A DNA stretch of 64,000 bases. Origin: JANQPC01 sp039208375. GTDB lineage: Bacteria > Pseudomonadota > Alphaproteobacteria > Rhodobacterales > Rhodobacteraceae. Under the pieces are notes generated by a model that did no database searches, was not told the DNA's origin, and saw only the letters and a program-made list of their open reading frames with translations. Shown piece after piece: positions 50,392-59,936 of the stretch; positions within the stretch are counted from its first letter, which is position 1; the number at the start of each line of letters is the position of its first letter. The position numbers and the translations under genes were made by a program. The stretch is from contig JBCCRC010000011.1 of the NCBI GenBank assembly GCA_039208375.1, positions 1 through 64,000 of the forward strand, written 5' to 3'.

Positions 50392-51474
50392 ATGACAGCC
50401 ATTGATCCCAACGCCCTCGATGACTCTGCCCGAGAGGCCCGGCGCGCGCGGATGTTCACCCGCATCACGCAGGCCGACCGCTGGTTCAGCGTTCTCGGGC
50501 TTAGCTGGCTGACGCCGCTGCTGCGCGCCGCCGCCGGCGACAATCCCAAGGCGCAAATGGGCGAAATCTGGCGGCTTCTCGGCATTCCGCTCTTTGCGAT
50601 TGCTGGCTTCCTCGCGCTGTGGGCCGCCCTTGCGCCCACTGTGCAAACCTCCCTCGGTGCCGTGCCGGGGCCCTCGCAGGTGTGGGAACAGGCGGTGGGC
50701 CTTCACGAAGACGCCCGCGCCACCGCGGAGAAACGCGCAAAGTTCGAGGAGATGGTCGCAGCCCGCAACGAACGGCTGATCGAGGCCGGGCGCGAAGATG
50801 AGGTAAAAGAAGTCGCCTACACCGGCGCGCCCTCTTACTACCAGCAGATCGCTACGTCGATCGGCACGGTTTTCTTCGGCTTCCTCATCGCAACGGTCGT
50901 TGCCGTGCCGCTGGGCATCCTCGCCGGGCTGTCCGCCACCGCTAATGCGGCGCTGAACCCGCTTATCCAAATATTCAAGCCGGTCAGCCCACTCGCCTGG
51001 CTGCCGATCGTCACGATGGTGGTCTCTGCAGTCTATGTGACCAACGATGGGATGTTTGCGAAGTCCTTCCTGATTTCCGCCATCACCGTCACGCTCTGCT
51101 CGCTCTGGCCCACATTGATCAATACAGCGCTTGGCGTGGCTTCGATCGACAAGGATCTCGTCAACGTCTCCAAAGTGCTGAAAATGGGAACGTGGACGAA
51201 GATCACGCGCCTCGTCCTTCCTTCGGCCCTGCCGCTCATCTTTACCGGGCTGCGCCTGTCGCTTGGCGTAGGCTGGATGGTGCTGATCGCGGCGGAGATG
51301 CTGGCGCAGAACCCGGGCCTTGGAAAGTTTGTCTGGGATGAATTCCAAAACGGCTCCAGCCAATCGCTCGCCAAGATTATGGTCGCGGTTCTGACGATCG
51401 GGATCATCGGCTTCCTGCTCGACCGGCTGATGTACGCGATCCAGTCGCTTTTCACCTTCACGAACCATCGGTGA
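50392..51474 (+). CDS. nrtB: Nitrate ABC transporter permease
   Basis: A 360-residue inner-membrane permease with about six helices. The EAA-type coupling loop that contacts the ATPase is in KVLKMGTWTKITRLVLPSAL. Other family segments are FFGFLIATVVAVPLGILAG, IQIFKPVSPLAWLPI and GWMVLIAAEM. A charged segment between helices 1 and 2 (about 100-140: KRAKFEEMVAARNERLIEAG) is longer than in SsuC-type permeases. AGGAGA precedes the ATG. Its stop is 5 bp before the ATG of the double ATPase gene. Confidence 0.95.
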   Translation: MTAIDPNALDDSAREARRARMFTRITQADRWFSVLGLSWLTPLLRAAAGDNPKAQMGEIWRLLGIPLFAIAGFLALWAALAPTVQTSLGAVPGPSQVWEQAVGLHEDARATAEKRAKFEEMVAARNERLIEAGREDEVKEVAYTGAPSYYQQIATSIGTVFFGFLIATVVAVPLGILAGLSATANAALNPLIQIFKPVSPLAWLPIVTMVVSAVYVTNDGMFAKSFLISAITVTLCSLWPTLINTALGVASIDKDLVNVSKVLKMGTWTKITRLVLPSALPLIFTGLRLSLGVGWMVLIAAEMLAQNPGLGKFVWDEFQNGSSQSLAKIMVAVLTIGIIGFLLDRLMYAIQSLFTFTNHR

Positions 51475-51479
51475 GCAGC

Positions 51480-53156
51480 ATGAGCATTCTGAAATTCGAT
51501 AGCGTTTCGAAAAGCTTCGGCGAAGGCGCACACCGCACAGACGTTCTGAAGGGCATCGATCTGGAGGTGCAAGAGGGCGAATTCCTTGTGCTCCTTGGCT
51601 TCTCCGGAACAGGAAAAACAACGCTGATCAACCTGCTGGCCGGACTCGATCAGCCAAGCGCCGGTTCAGTCACATTCAAAGGCGCGCCCGTCACGGGGCC
51701 GGGCCCCGAGCGCGGCGTGATCTTCCAAAGCTACTCGCTGATGCCGTGGCTTACGGTCACCGGCAATGTGGGGCTTGCGGTAGATACCGTTTTCCCGGGG
51801 CTCTCGCGCACCGAGCGAGCCGAAAAGGTGGCGCATTACGTGGAGATGGTGGGCCTTTCCCATGCAGCCACACGCCGCCCGGCCGAGCTTTCTGGCGGCA
51901 TGCGGCAGCGGGTGAACGTGGCGCGCGCGCTGGCGATGAACCCCGAGGTTCTGCTGCTAGACGAGCCGCTTTCAGCGCTCGATGCGCTGACGCGGGCGAA
52001 CCTCGCCGATGAGATCGAACGGATTTGGGAGGCCGACAAGAAGACCTGCGTTCTGATCACCAATGATGTGGACGAGGCGATTGTACTGGCGGATCGGATC
52101 ATAGCGCTGAACCCCGATGGCACGCTGGGCGAAGAGTTTACCGTCACCATCCCGCGCCCGCGCGAACGTGGTGCGATGAACCACAACGAGCAGTTCAAAG
52201 CGCTACGTTCGAGCGTCACGAAGTACCTCATGGATGTGGGGATTGCCGCAAAGGTCGAGGGCGCCCGGCAACTTCCCGAGGTGACGCCCATCCACGGCGT
52301 GCCGTCGGCAGTGGTACAGGCGCAGGAGGGGCTCATCGCGAACCGGTTCCTCGATTTCAGCCAGCTGCACAAAGTCTATCCCACCCCCAAGGGCCCGCTC
52401 ACCGTTGTTGAGGATTTTGACCTAAAGATGGATCGGGGTGAATTCATCTCACTGATCGGCCATTCGGGCTGCGGCAAATCCACGGTTCTCACGATGGCGG
52501 CGGGGCTCAATGAGATCTCGAAAGGCGCGATCAAGCTCGATGGCCGCCATGTTGAGGGCGCCGATCCCGAACGGGCTGTGGTGTTCCAGGCACCTTCTCT
52601 CTTCCCGTGGCTTACGGCGAAGGAGAACGTGTCGATCGGAGTGGATCGCGTGTACCCCCGCGCCTCGCGCGCCGAGCGGCAGGATGTAGTCGAGTACTAC
52701 CTCGAACGCGTCGGGCTGGCTGACGCTATGGAAAAACGCGCTGCCGACCTTTCCAACGGGATGAAGCAGCGCGTGGGGATCGCGCGGGCCTTCGCGCTTT
52801 CGCCCAAACTCCTCCTTCTCGATGAACCCTTCGGAATGCTCGACAGCCTCACGCGCTGGGACCTGCAGGAGGTTTTGATGGAGGTTTGGAGCCGCACCAA
52901 AGTGACCGCGATCTGCGTGACCCATGATGTGGACGAGGCGATCCTACTGGCTGACCGCGTGGTAATGATGACGAACGGGCCGCGGGCACGGATTGGCAAG
53001 ATCGTTGACGTGGATCTGCCAAGACCGCGCACACGGAAGGCCCTGCTCGCGCATCCCGATTACTACGCCTACCGCCAGGAGGTGCTCGATTTCCTTGAAG
53101 AATACGAACATGGGGCCACGCCGAAATCGAAGCCCCAGGCGATGGCGGCGGAGTGA
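51480..53156 (+). CDS. Nitrate ABC transporter ATP-binding protein with two fused ABC domains
   Basis: About 558 residues: two complete ATPase domains in one chain. Domain 1 has Walker A GFSGTGKTTL (about 40), signature LSGGMRQRVNVARAL and Walker B LLLDEPLSALD. Domain 2 has GHSGCGKSTV (about 325), a variant signature LSNGMKQRVGIARAF (Asn for Gly) and LLLDEPFGMLD. It equals a fused NrtC/NrtD-like pair, but lacks the substrate-binding domain that cyanobacterial NrtC carries. A GTG at 51471 that overlaps the nrtB stop is an alternative start. It is 5 bp from nirB. Confidence 0.93.
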   Translation: MSILKFDSVSKSFGEGAHRTDVLKGIDLEVQEGEFLVLLGFSGTGKTTLINLLAGLDQPSAGSVTFKGAPVTGPGPERGVIFQSYSLMPWLTVTGNVGLAVDTVFPGLSRTERAEKVAHYVEMVGLSHAATRRPAELSGGMRQRVNVARALAMNPEVLLLDEPLSALDALTRANLADEIERIWEADKKTCVLITNDVDEAIVLADRIIALNPDGTLGEEFTVTIPRPRERGAMNHNEQFKALRSSVTKYLMDVGIAAKVEGARQLPEVTPIHGVPSAVVQAQEGLIANRFLDFSQLHKVYPTPKGPLTVVEDFDLKMDRGEFISLIGHSGCGKSTVLTMAAGLNEISKGAIKLDGRHVEGADPERAVVFQAPSLFPWLTAKENVSIGVDRVYPRASRAERQDVVEYYLERVGLADAMEKRAADLSNGMKQRVGIARAFALSPKLLLLDEPFGMLDSLTRWDLQEVLMEVWSRTKVTAICVTHDVDEAILLADRVVMMTNGPRARIGKIVDVDLPRPRTRKALLAHPDYYAYRQEVLDFLEEYEHGATPKSKPQAMAAE

Positions 53157-53161
53157 GTGGG

Positions 53162-55591
53162 ATGCAAAACCTTGTAATCATCGGCGCAGGTATGGCCGCG
53201 GGCCGGCTCGTGGAACACGTAACCGAAGCGGGTGGCTGGAATACCACGCTTTTCAATGCCGAGCCGCGCGGCACTTATGACCGGATCATGCTCTCGCCCG
53301 TGCTGGCGGGCGACAAGACCTACGACGAAATCGTCACCCACGCGCCCGCCTTCTATGAAGCGCGCGGAGTGACCTGCCGGTTTGGCGAGCGGGTCACGGC
53401 GATCGACCGGGCCGCGAAAACGGTGACCGGCACCGATGGCATACCCCTGCCCTATGACAAACTGGTGATCGCAACCGGCTCCAACCCCTTCATCATTCCC
53501 TTGCCCGGCCATGACCTCGACGGCGTGATCGCCTATCGCGATCTTGAGGATACAGAGCGAATGATGGCGCTGGCCCCGGGCCAGAAGGCGGTGGTAATAG
53601 GAGGCGGGCTCCTGGGGCTTGAGGCTGCGGCGGGGATGCATGCCCGCGGTGTTGACGTCACCGTCGTACATCTGATGGGTCACCTGATGGAGCGGCAGCT
53701 TGATGAGGCCGCGGGCTATCTTCTGCGCAAAGAGCTCGTGGGACGCGGCATCAACGTGATGGTGTCCACCAACTCCAAGGAAATTCTGGGCAAAGATGGG
53801 CAAGTGCATGCGCTGAAGCTCGAAAACGGCACCGAGCTACCCTGCGATCTTCTGGTGATGGCCGTTGGCATCCGCCCCGCTACCGCGCTTGCCGCAGAAT
53901 CCGGGCTCGCCACGGGCCGGGGCATTCATGTGGACGATCACATGATCACGTCGGATGCCGATGTGCTGGCGATCGGGGAATGTGTGGAGCATCACGGCCA
54001 GATCTTCGGCCTTGTCGCCCCGCTTTATGAACAAGCAAAAGTGGCGGCGGCCACGCTTGCGGGCGAAAGTGCCACATTCGTCAATCGCGAAACCGCCACG
54101 AAGCTAAAGGTCACCGGCTGCGACCTCTTCAGCGCGGGCGACTTTGCAGAGGCTGAAGGGCGGGAAGACATTGTTTTCCGAGACCCAGGGCGCGGGATCT
54201 ACAAACGACTCGTGTTGGAAAACAACCGCGTGATCGGCGCGGTAATGTATGGCGACACCGCCGATGGCGGCTGGTTCCACGGGCTGATCAAGGACGGTAC
54301 CGATATCGCCGAGATGCGCGAAACGCTTATCTTCGGCCCGGCCTTCCAGGGGGGGGATGTGCTGGACCCTATGGCGGCCGTTGCAGCCTTACCGGCTGAC
54401 GCAGAAATCTGCGGCTGCAACGGCGTTTGCAAGGGCCGGATCGTAGAAGCGATCGAAGGCGGGGCTGACACGCTGGAAGGCGTGCGCGCGGAAACAAAGG
54501 CAAGCGGCTCCTGCGGCACCTGCACAGGGCTTGTGGAACAGCTACTCTCCGCGACGTTGGGCGATGCGTTCGAAATGCCTGCGGCCCAGCCGGTCTGCGG
54601 TTGCACCGACCTTAGCCATGAGGATGTGCGGCGCCTGATCAAATCTAAAGAGCTTAAAAGCCAGGCGGCGGTCTGGCAGGAGCTCGGGTGGACCACGCCC
54701 AACGGTTGCCACGTCTGTCGCCCGGCCGTGAATTACTACCTGCTGGCCGACTGGCCGGTGGAGTATCAAGACGATCCGCAATCGCGTTTCGTGAATGAAC
54801 GCAAACACGCCAACATCCAGAAAGACGGCACTTTTAGCGTGGTGCCCCGGATGTGGGGTGGGATCACCACCGCCAATGAGTTGCGCGCCATCGCCGATGC
54901 GGCAGACAAATTCAACGTGCCTACGGTGAAGGTCACCGGTGGACAGCGGATCGATCTTCTTGGCGTCCGCGGCGAAGACTTACCCGCGATCTGGGCCGAT
55001 CTGGGCAAGGCGGGGCTTGTTTCAGGCCACGCCTATGCCAAGGGCCTGCGCACGGTGAAGACTTGCGTCGGCACCGATCATTGCCGGTTTGGCACGCAGG
55101 ACTCCACCGGGCTCGGCGTGAAGCTTGAAAAGGCGCTGTGGGGCTCTTGGACGCCACACAAGGTGAAAATGGCAGTCTCAGGCTGCCCGAGGAACTGCGC
55201 GGAGGCGACCTGCAAAGATGTAGGCGTCGTATGCGTCGACTCTGGTTACGAAATTGGCGTTGGCGGCGCGGCCGGCATGGATCTCAAAGAGATCCAGCCC
55301 CTCGTGAAAGTCGAGACCGAGGAGGAGGCGATGACCCACGTCATCGCCTTTGTCCAACTCTACCGCGAGAACGCCAAGTACCTCGACCGGCCCTATAAGT
55401 GGATCGCAAAGGTGGGGATGGACTGGGTGCGCGAGCGGATTGCCGACCCGGGCGAGCGCCAGAGGCTTGTCGAGGCGTTCGCACTCTCGCAATCGATCTA
55501 CCAGAAAGATCCGTGGGCGGAGCGCGCGGACGACAAGACGGCGCGCGCCTTCGGGCCGCTGGCGGACCTGACGCTGGAGGCCGCGGAATGA
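53162..55591 (+). CDS. nirB: Assimilatory nitrite reductase [NAD(P)H], large subunit
   Basis: 809 residues reducing nitrite to ammonium in the cytoplasm. FAD site IIGAGMAAG (6-14), NAD site VIGGGLLGLEAAAG (145-158). Two BFD-type [2Fe-2S] regions follow: CGCNGVC with CGTC (Cys417, 419, 451, 454) and CGC with CHVC (479, 481, 516, 519). The sirohaem/[4Fe-4S] ligands are Cys635, Cys641 (TCVGTDHC), Cys675 and Cys679 (SGCPRNC). GGAGTGAG precedes the ATG at 53162; a GTG at 53153 is an alternative. It overlaps nirD by 4 bp and depends on CysG for sirohaem. Confidence 0.97.
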   Translation: MQNLVIIGAGMAAGRLVEHVTEAGGWNTTLFNAEPRGTYDRIMLSPVLAGDKTYDEIVTHAPAFYEARGVTCRFGERVTAIDRAAKTVTGTDGIPLPYDKLVIATGSNPFIIPLPGHDLDGVIAYRDLEDTERMMALAPGQKAVVIGGGLLGLEAAAGMHARGVDVTVVHLMGHLMERQLDEAAGYLLRKELVGRGINVMVSTNSKEILGKDGQVHALKLENGTELPCDLLVMAVGIRPATALAAESGLATGRGIHVDDHMITSDADVLAIGECVEHHGQIFGLVAPLYEQAKVAAATLAGESATFVNRETATKLKVTGCDLFSAGDFAEAEGREDIVFRDPGRGIYKRLVLENNRVIGAVMYGDTADGGWFHGLIKDGTDIAEMRETLIFGPAFQGGDVLDPMAAVAALPADAEICGCNGVCKGRIVEAIEGGADTLEGVRAETKASGSCGTCTGLVEQLLSATLGDAFEMPAAQPVCGCTDLSHEDVRRLIKSKELKSQAAVWQELGWTTPNGCHVCRPAVNYYLLADWPVEYQDDPQSRFVNERKHANIQKDGTFSVVPRMWGGITTANELRAIADAADKFNVPTVKVTGGQRIDLLGVRGEDLPAIWADLGKAGLVSGHAYAKGLRTVKTCVGTDHCRFGTQDSTGLGVKLEKALWGSWTPHKVKMAVSGCPRNCAEATCKDVGVVCVDSGYEIGVGGAAGMDLKEIQPLVKVETEEEAMTHVIAFVQLYRENAKYLDRPYKWIAKVGMDWVRERIADPGERQRLVEAFALSQSIYQKDPWAERADDKTARAFGPLADLTLEAAE

Positions 55592-55917
55592 GTTGGATCG
55601 ATATCGGCGCTCTCGACGACATCCCGCTCCGCGGTGCCCGGAAGGTAAAGACGAAGCTTGGCTGCGTGGCGATTTTTCGAACGGATGACCAGACCGTCTT
55701 CGCCACCTCTAACACCTGCCCCCACAAGGGCGGGCCGCTCGCCGAGGGCATCGTGCATGATCGCAAGGTCACCTGCCCGCTGCACAACTGGGTATTCGAT
55801 CTTGAAACCGGGGAGGCACTTGGCGCCGATCATGGGCAGATCGAAACATTTGCGGCGAAGGTCGAAGCCGGGCGCATCCTGATCGACGCGGCCCTGCTGG
55901 GCCAGCAGGCCGCGTAA
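55588..55917 (+). CDS. nirD: Nitrite reductase small subunit NirD (Rieske-type)
   Basis: A 109-residue Rieske-fold protein. The [2Fe-2S] ligands Cys-x-His and Cys-x2-His are intact: TCPHKGGPLAEG and TCPLHNWVFDL. In some NirD proteins these ligands are lost; here they are retained. It partners NirB. The ATG overlaps the nirB stop (ATGA), and its TAA shares one base with the nasA ATG, showing tight coupling. The open frame extends upstream into nirB but only as a shadow. Confidence 0.96.
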   Translation: MSWIDIGALDDIPLRGARKVKTKLGCVAIFRTDDQTVFATSNTCPHKGGPLAEGIVHDRKVTCPLHNWVFDLETGEALGADHGQIETFAAKVEAGRILIDAALLGQQAA

Positions 55918-58541
55918 TGGATGTCGCGGCACCCCCCGCCGTGCGTTCAACCTGCCCTTATTGCGGGGTCGGGTGCGGTGTGGTGTTGCGGCCTGACGGC
56001 GCTGGCGGCGTCACCGTGGAAGGGGATGCCGAACATCCCGCGAACTACGGCCGTCTGTGCTCAAAGGGCTTGGCTTTAGGAGAAACCGGTGGCCCTGAGG
56101 GGCGGCTTCTTACCCCGCAGATCGGTGGCTTGACGGCGGACTGGAATGCCGCGCTCGATCTCGTCGCTGCGCGCTTTTCGCAAACCATCGCGGATCACGG
56201 GCCCGATGCAGTGGCCTTCTACGTTTCCGGCCAGCTGCTGACAGAAGACTACTACGTGGCCAACAAGCTGATGAAGGGCTTCATCGGGTCGGCCAATATC
56301 GACACGAATTCAAGGCTGTGCATGGCCTCAACCGTTGCGGGCCAGAAGCGGGCCTTCGGGGCAGACACCGTGCCTGGCACCTACGAGGATCTCGAGTGCG
56401 CGGATCTGATCGTGCTTGTGGGATCAAACCTCGCCTGGTGCCACCCGGTGTTGTTCCAGCGTATTGCAGCCGCCCGCACCGAACGCGGCACCAAGATCGT
56501 CGTGATCGATCCGCGCCGCACAGCCACCTGTGATATCGCTGATCTGCACCTGCGGCTCGCGCCCGGGAGCGATGTGGCGCTCTTCAACGGCCTTTTGGCG
56601 CATCTGCGCGAAGTGGGCGCGATCGATCCCGGCTTTATCGGTGCGCATACCGAGGGATTTGACGAGGCCTTCGCGCAGGCTGCCTGCGATGGCACATCGG
56701 CAACGGGCCTGCCGGAACACGAAGTTGCCGCGTTCTTCAAGACGTTTGCTGCCACCGAGCGCGTGGTCACGATCTTCAGCCAGGGCGTGAACCAATCTTC
56801 GCAAGGCACTGATAAGGTGAATGCAATCCTGAACTGCCACTTGGCAACCGGGCGGATCGGCAAGCCGGGGACCGGGCCCTTCAGCGTGACCGGCCAGCCC
56901 AATGCCATGGGCGGGCGCGAGGTAGGTGGGCTGGCCAACATGCTGGCCGCGCATCTCGATCTGGAAAAGCCGGCCCACCGAAGCGCCGTCCAACGGTTCT
57001 GGAACGCGCCTCGCATGGCCAGTTCTGCAGGGTTGAAGGCGGTGGACCTGTTCCGCGCTGCGGGCGACGGCCGCATCAAGGCGCTCTGGATCGCGTGCAC
57101 GAACCCGGCCGTTTCCCTGCCCGAAGCCGATCTGGTGCGCGATGCAATTCGAGCATGCGATTTTGTTGTCGTAAGCGATCTGACTGCCGAGACGGATACC
57201 GCGCGGCTTGCCGATGTGCTTTTGCCCGCAACGGGCTGGGGCGAGAAGGACGGAACTGTCACCAACTCCGACCGCACGATCAGCCGCCAGCGCCCGGCCC
57301 TCGCCGCTCCCGGCCAAGCCCGGCACGATTGGAAAATCTTCGCGGGCGTCGGCCAACGCATGGGATGGAGCGCCGCGTTCGACTACCAGTCGCCGGCACA
57401 GATATTCCGCGAACACGCCGCGCTGTCGGGCATTGCTGCGGTGCTCGGGCGGGATTTCGACATCTCTGGCCTCGCCGACCTGAGCGATGCAGACTACGAG
57501 GCACTGGAACCCGTGCGGTGGCCCATTTCGGCGTCAAAGGCCGGGGGCCGGTTCTTTGGGGATGGCCGGTTTTCCACGCCGAGCGGGCGGGCACGTTTCA
57601 TCCCCGTACGGCATGCCGCCCCGACCGCCGAGACGAACGACGCATACCCGTTCCGCCTGAACACGGGCCGAGTGCGCGATCAGTGGCATACGATGACGCG
57701 CACGGGCCGTGCCCCGCGCCTGTCGCGCCACCTCGCCGAGCCTTTTCTGCAGATCCATCCCGAAGATGCCGGGCGGCTTGGGCTGCGGGCTGCAGATATC
57801 GCGCGGGTCTCTAGCCCCACCGGCACGGCCCTGCTGCGAGTTCTGGTGACCCCGGATGCAACGCCCGGCGCACCGTTCGCGCCAATGCACTGGACGGGCG
57901 AGACGGGGCCTGCCGCCCGCATCGGCGCCGTGATCGCAAGCGCGCTTGATCCGGTATCGGGGCAGCCAGAAACCAAGGCGGCTGTTGTAGCCATTGAACG
58001 GTTCGAGGCGGCTTGGCATGGCTTCGCGGTCTCTGCCAATCGCCCAGAGATCAACGCCCGCTACTGGGCCCGGTCGCGCACTGAAAAGGGCTGGCGCGCG
58101 GAGCTTGCCGGCACGTCCGCCCCGGTGGACTGGGTGGGTTATGCCCGCCACCTCTTCGGGCTCTCGAGCGAGCCACAAGTTGTGCGCGATCCAGGCAATG
58201 GCATCACGCGGGTGGCCTTCTTTGACGGTGACGCATTGGCGGCGGCCCTCTTCGTGGCGCCAAGTCCTGTCGCAGTCGCGCGTGATTTCGTGGCAGGGCT
58301 CGTCGGCCAGCCGGCGCGTAACGTACTGGCTGCACGCATGGGCGCCAACCGGCCCGACCCTGGGCCGATTGTCTGCGCCTGTATGGGCGTCGGGCGGAAC
58401 ATCATTCTCGCAGCTGCAGCCGGCGGCGCTGATCTCGGCGAAGTGTGTGCCGCAACGGGCGCGGGTGTGACGTGCGGCTCCTGCCAGCCGGAAATCATGG
58501 ATCTGATCGCACGTGCGTCCCTGCGCACGGCGGCAGAGTAG
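55917..58541 (+). CDS. nasA: Assimilatory nitrate reductase, catalytic subunit
   Basis: An 874-residue molybdenum enzyme reducing nitrate to nitrite in the cytoplasm. The N-terminal [4Fe-4S] ligands are Cys13, Cys16, Cys20 and Cys48 (TCPYCGVGC and RLCSKG). The Mo-coordinating cysteine is Cys135 in NSRLCMAST. Molybdopterin segments GVNQSSQGTDKVNAI and GRIGKPGTGPFSVTGQPNAMGG are visible. A C-terminal BFD-like [2Fe-2S] region (VCACMG and TCGSC, about 815-865) may accept electrons from a reductase partner. No separate NasB/NasC electron-transfer protein is in the window. Signal peptide absent. Confidence 0.97.
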   Translation: MDVAAPPAVRSTCPYCGVGCGVVLRPDGAGGVTVEGDAEHPANYGRLCSKGLALGETGGPEGRLLTPQIGGLTADWNAALDLVAARFSQTIADHGPDAVAFYVSGQLLTEDYYVANKLMKGFIGSANIDTNSRLCMASTVAGQKRAFGADTVPGTYEDLECADLIVLVGSNLAWCHPVLFQRIAAARTERGTKIVVIDPRRTATCDIADLHLRLAPGSDVALFNGLLAHLREVGAIDPGFIGAHTEGFDEAFAQAACDGTSATGLPEHEVAAFFKTFAATERVVTIFSQGVNQSSQGTDKVNAILNCHLATGRIGKPGTGPFSVTGQPNAMGGREVGGLANMLAAHLDLEKPAHRSAVQRFWNAPRMASSAGLKAVDLFRAAGDGRIKALWIACTNPAVSLPEADLVRDAIRACDFVVVSDLTAETDTARLADVLLPATGWGEKDGTVTNSDRTISRQRPALAAPGQARHDWKIFAGVGQRMGWSAAFDYQSPAQIFREHAALSGIAAVLGRDFDISGLADLSDADYEALEPVRWPISASKAGGRFFGDGRFSTPSGRARFIPVRHAAPTAETNDAYPFRLNTGRVRDQWHTMTRTGRAPRLSRHLAEPFLQIHPEDAGRLGLRAADIARVSSPTGTALLRVLVTPDATPGAPFAPMHWTGETGPAARIGAVIASALDPVSGQPETKAAVVAIERFEAAWHGFAVSANRPEINARYWARSRTEKGWRAELAGTSAPVDWVGYARHLFGLSSEPQVVRDPGNGITRVAFFDGDALAAALFVAPSPVAVARDFVAGLVGQPARNVLAARMGANRPDPGPIVCACMGVGRNIILAAAAGGADLGEVCAATGAGVTCGSCQPEIMDLIARASLRTAAE

Positions 58542-58553
58542 AGAGGGCGACAG

Positions 58554-59936
58554 ATGCAATCTTTCCCGATGTTTATACGCACAAGCGGGCGGCGCGTAGT
58601 GATCGCCGGAGGCGGCGAACAAGCGGCGCAGAAGGCACGTCTTATCCTGAAGACGGATGCGCAGATCTGCATTGCCGCGCCGATACTGGACGCCGAGCTT
58701 GCAGGTATTGTGGCACAAGGGCGCGCAACGCAGGCTGCGGGCCCGGTGACTGCCGAGACGTTTGAAAACGCCGCCCTCAGCTTTGTGGCGACGGGCTGCG
58801 CGGGCGCCGATGCGGCTCTTCATGCTATCGCAAAGGATGCGGGCGCGCTTGTGAATGTGGTGGATCGACCTGAGCTGTGCGATGCCATCACGCCCTCGAT
58901 CGTCGATCGTGATCCGGTGGTTGTGGCCATCGGCACGGAGGGCACAGCCCCTGTTTTAAGCCGTTCGATCAAGACAAAGATCGAACGGATGCTGCCGCCG
59001 CGCATTGGAGGGCTGGCCGCACTTGCAGGCCGCCTGCGCGGGGCGGTGGCCGCACGCTTTCCGCAGGATACGCGTCGTGCGTTCTGGGCGTGGGCCTTCA
59101 ATGGCACCCCGGCGCGGCTGCACCGAGAGGGCGCAGAAACGGAAGCCGCGGAACTGCTGAAGGAGGCGATCGCGGCGCGGCGCGCGCCCGAGGGCGCGGG
59201 CGAAGGCCATATCGCTTTGGTCGGGGCCGGGCCCGGCGCGCGGGATTTGCTGACGCTGCGGGCGGTGGAGCGGCTTCAGGAGGCCGACATCATCTTCTAT
59301 GACCGGCTTGTGGACGCGGATGTTCTGGAACTCGCGCGCCGCGATGCCGAACGGGTTTTCGTGGGCAAGGAGGTCGGTGCCTGTGACTGGCCGCAGGACA
59401 GGATTTCGGCGGTGATCGTCTCCGAGGCGCGGAAGGGCCGCCGAGTCGTACGCCTCAAATCAGGCGACCCCTCGATTTTTGGCCGTGCGACGGAGGAAAT
59501 GGATGCCGCACGCGCGGCCGGTGTGCCCGTTGAGATCGTGCCAGGGGTAACGGCGGCGAGCGCGGCGGCGGCGGCAATTGGCGAGAGCCTTACGGTGCGA
59601 GGCGATAGTGATACGGTCGTGTTAACCACAGGCACCTGCCGGCCAGGAGATCCGCCGCCCGATTGGGCGCGTCATGTACGCCCGGGCACCACGCTTGCCA
59701 TATACATGGGGGTGCGCGCTGCAGACCGGATCGCCGCTGAACTCACAGCCGTTGGCGCCCCAGGCACGACGCGCGTTGAGGCGGCAGTCGATGTGTCCAA
59801 ACCAAGCGAGCGGGTGATCCGCACCAATCTGTTGGGCCTACCAGCGGCGCTGGCCGAAAACGGCGTGACGGGGGTTGCGCTTATCCTGATCCACTTCCCG
59901 AAGGCAGCGGAAGGGCTTGCCGCGCGCGCGGCTTAA
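58554..59936 (+). CDS. cysG: Sirohaem synthase CysG (trifunctional)
   Basis: A 460-residue fusion making sirohaem from uroporphyrinogen III. The N-terminal half is the dehydrogenase/ferrochelatase (NAD loop VVIAGGGEQAAQKARLI). The C-terminal half is the SAM uroporphyrinogen-III methyltransferase with VALVGAGPGARDLLTLRAVE, RVVRLKSGDPSIFGR and VEIVPGVTAASAAAA. It lies 12 bp after nasA, supplying the cofactor of NirB. It ends the operon, overlapping convergent cobU by 4 bp. Confidence 0.96.
   Translation: MQSFPMFIRTSGRRVVIAGGGEQAAQKARLILKTDAQICIAAPILDAELAGIVAQGRATQAAGPVTAETFENAALSFVATGCAGADAALHAIAKDAGALVNVVDRPELCDAITPSIVDRDPVVVAIGTEGTAPVLSRSIKTKIERMLPPRIGGLAALAGRLRGAVAARFPQDTRRAFWAWAFNGTPARLHREGAETEAAELLKEAIAARRAPEGAGEGHIALVGAGPGARDLLTLRAVERLQEADIIFYDRLVDADVLELARRDAERVFVGKEVGACDWPQDRISAVIVSEARKGRRVVRLKSGDPSIFGRATEEMDAARAAGVPVEIVPGVTAASAAAAAIGESLTVRGDSDTVVLTTGTCRPGDPPPDWARHVRPGTTLAIYMGVRAADRIAAELTAVGAPGTTRVEAAVDVSKPSERVIRTNLLGLPAALAENGVTGVALILIHFPKAAEGLAARAA

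Noticed and set aside
50323..51621. 432-codon open frame antisense to nrtB
   Set aside because: Rich in Arg/Gly/Asp as expected from reverse-complement codon bias; nrtB is certain.
57534..58823. 429-codon open frame antisense to nasA/cysG
   Set aside because: Spans the junction of two well-supported genes and has no domain.
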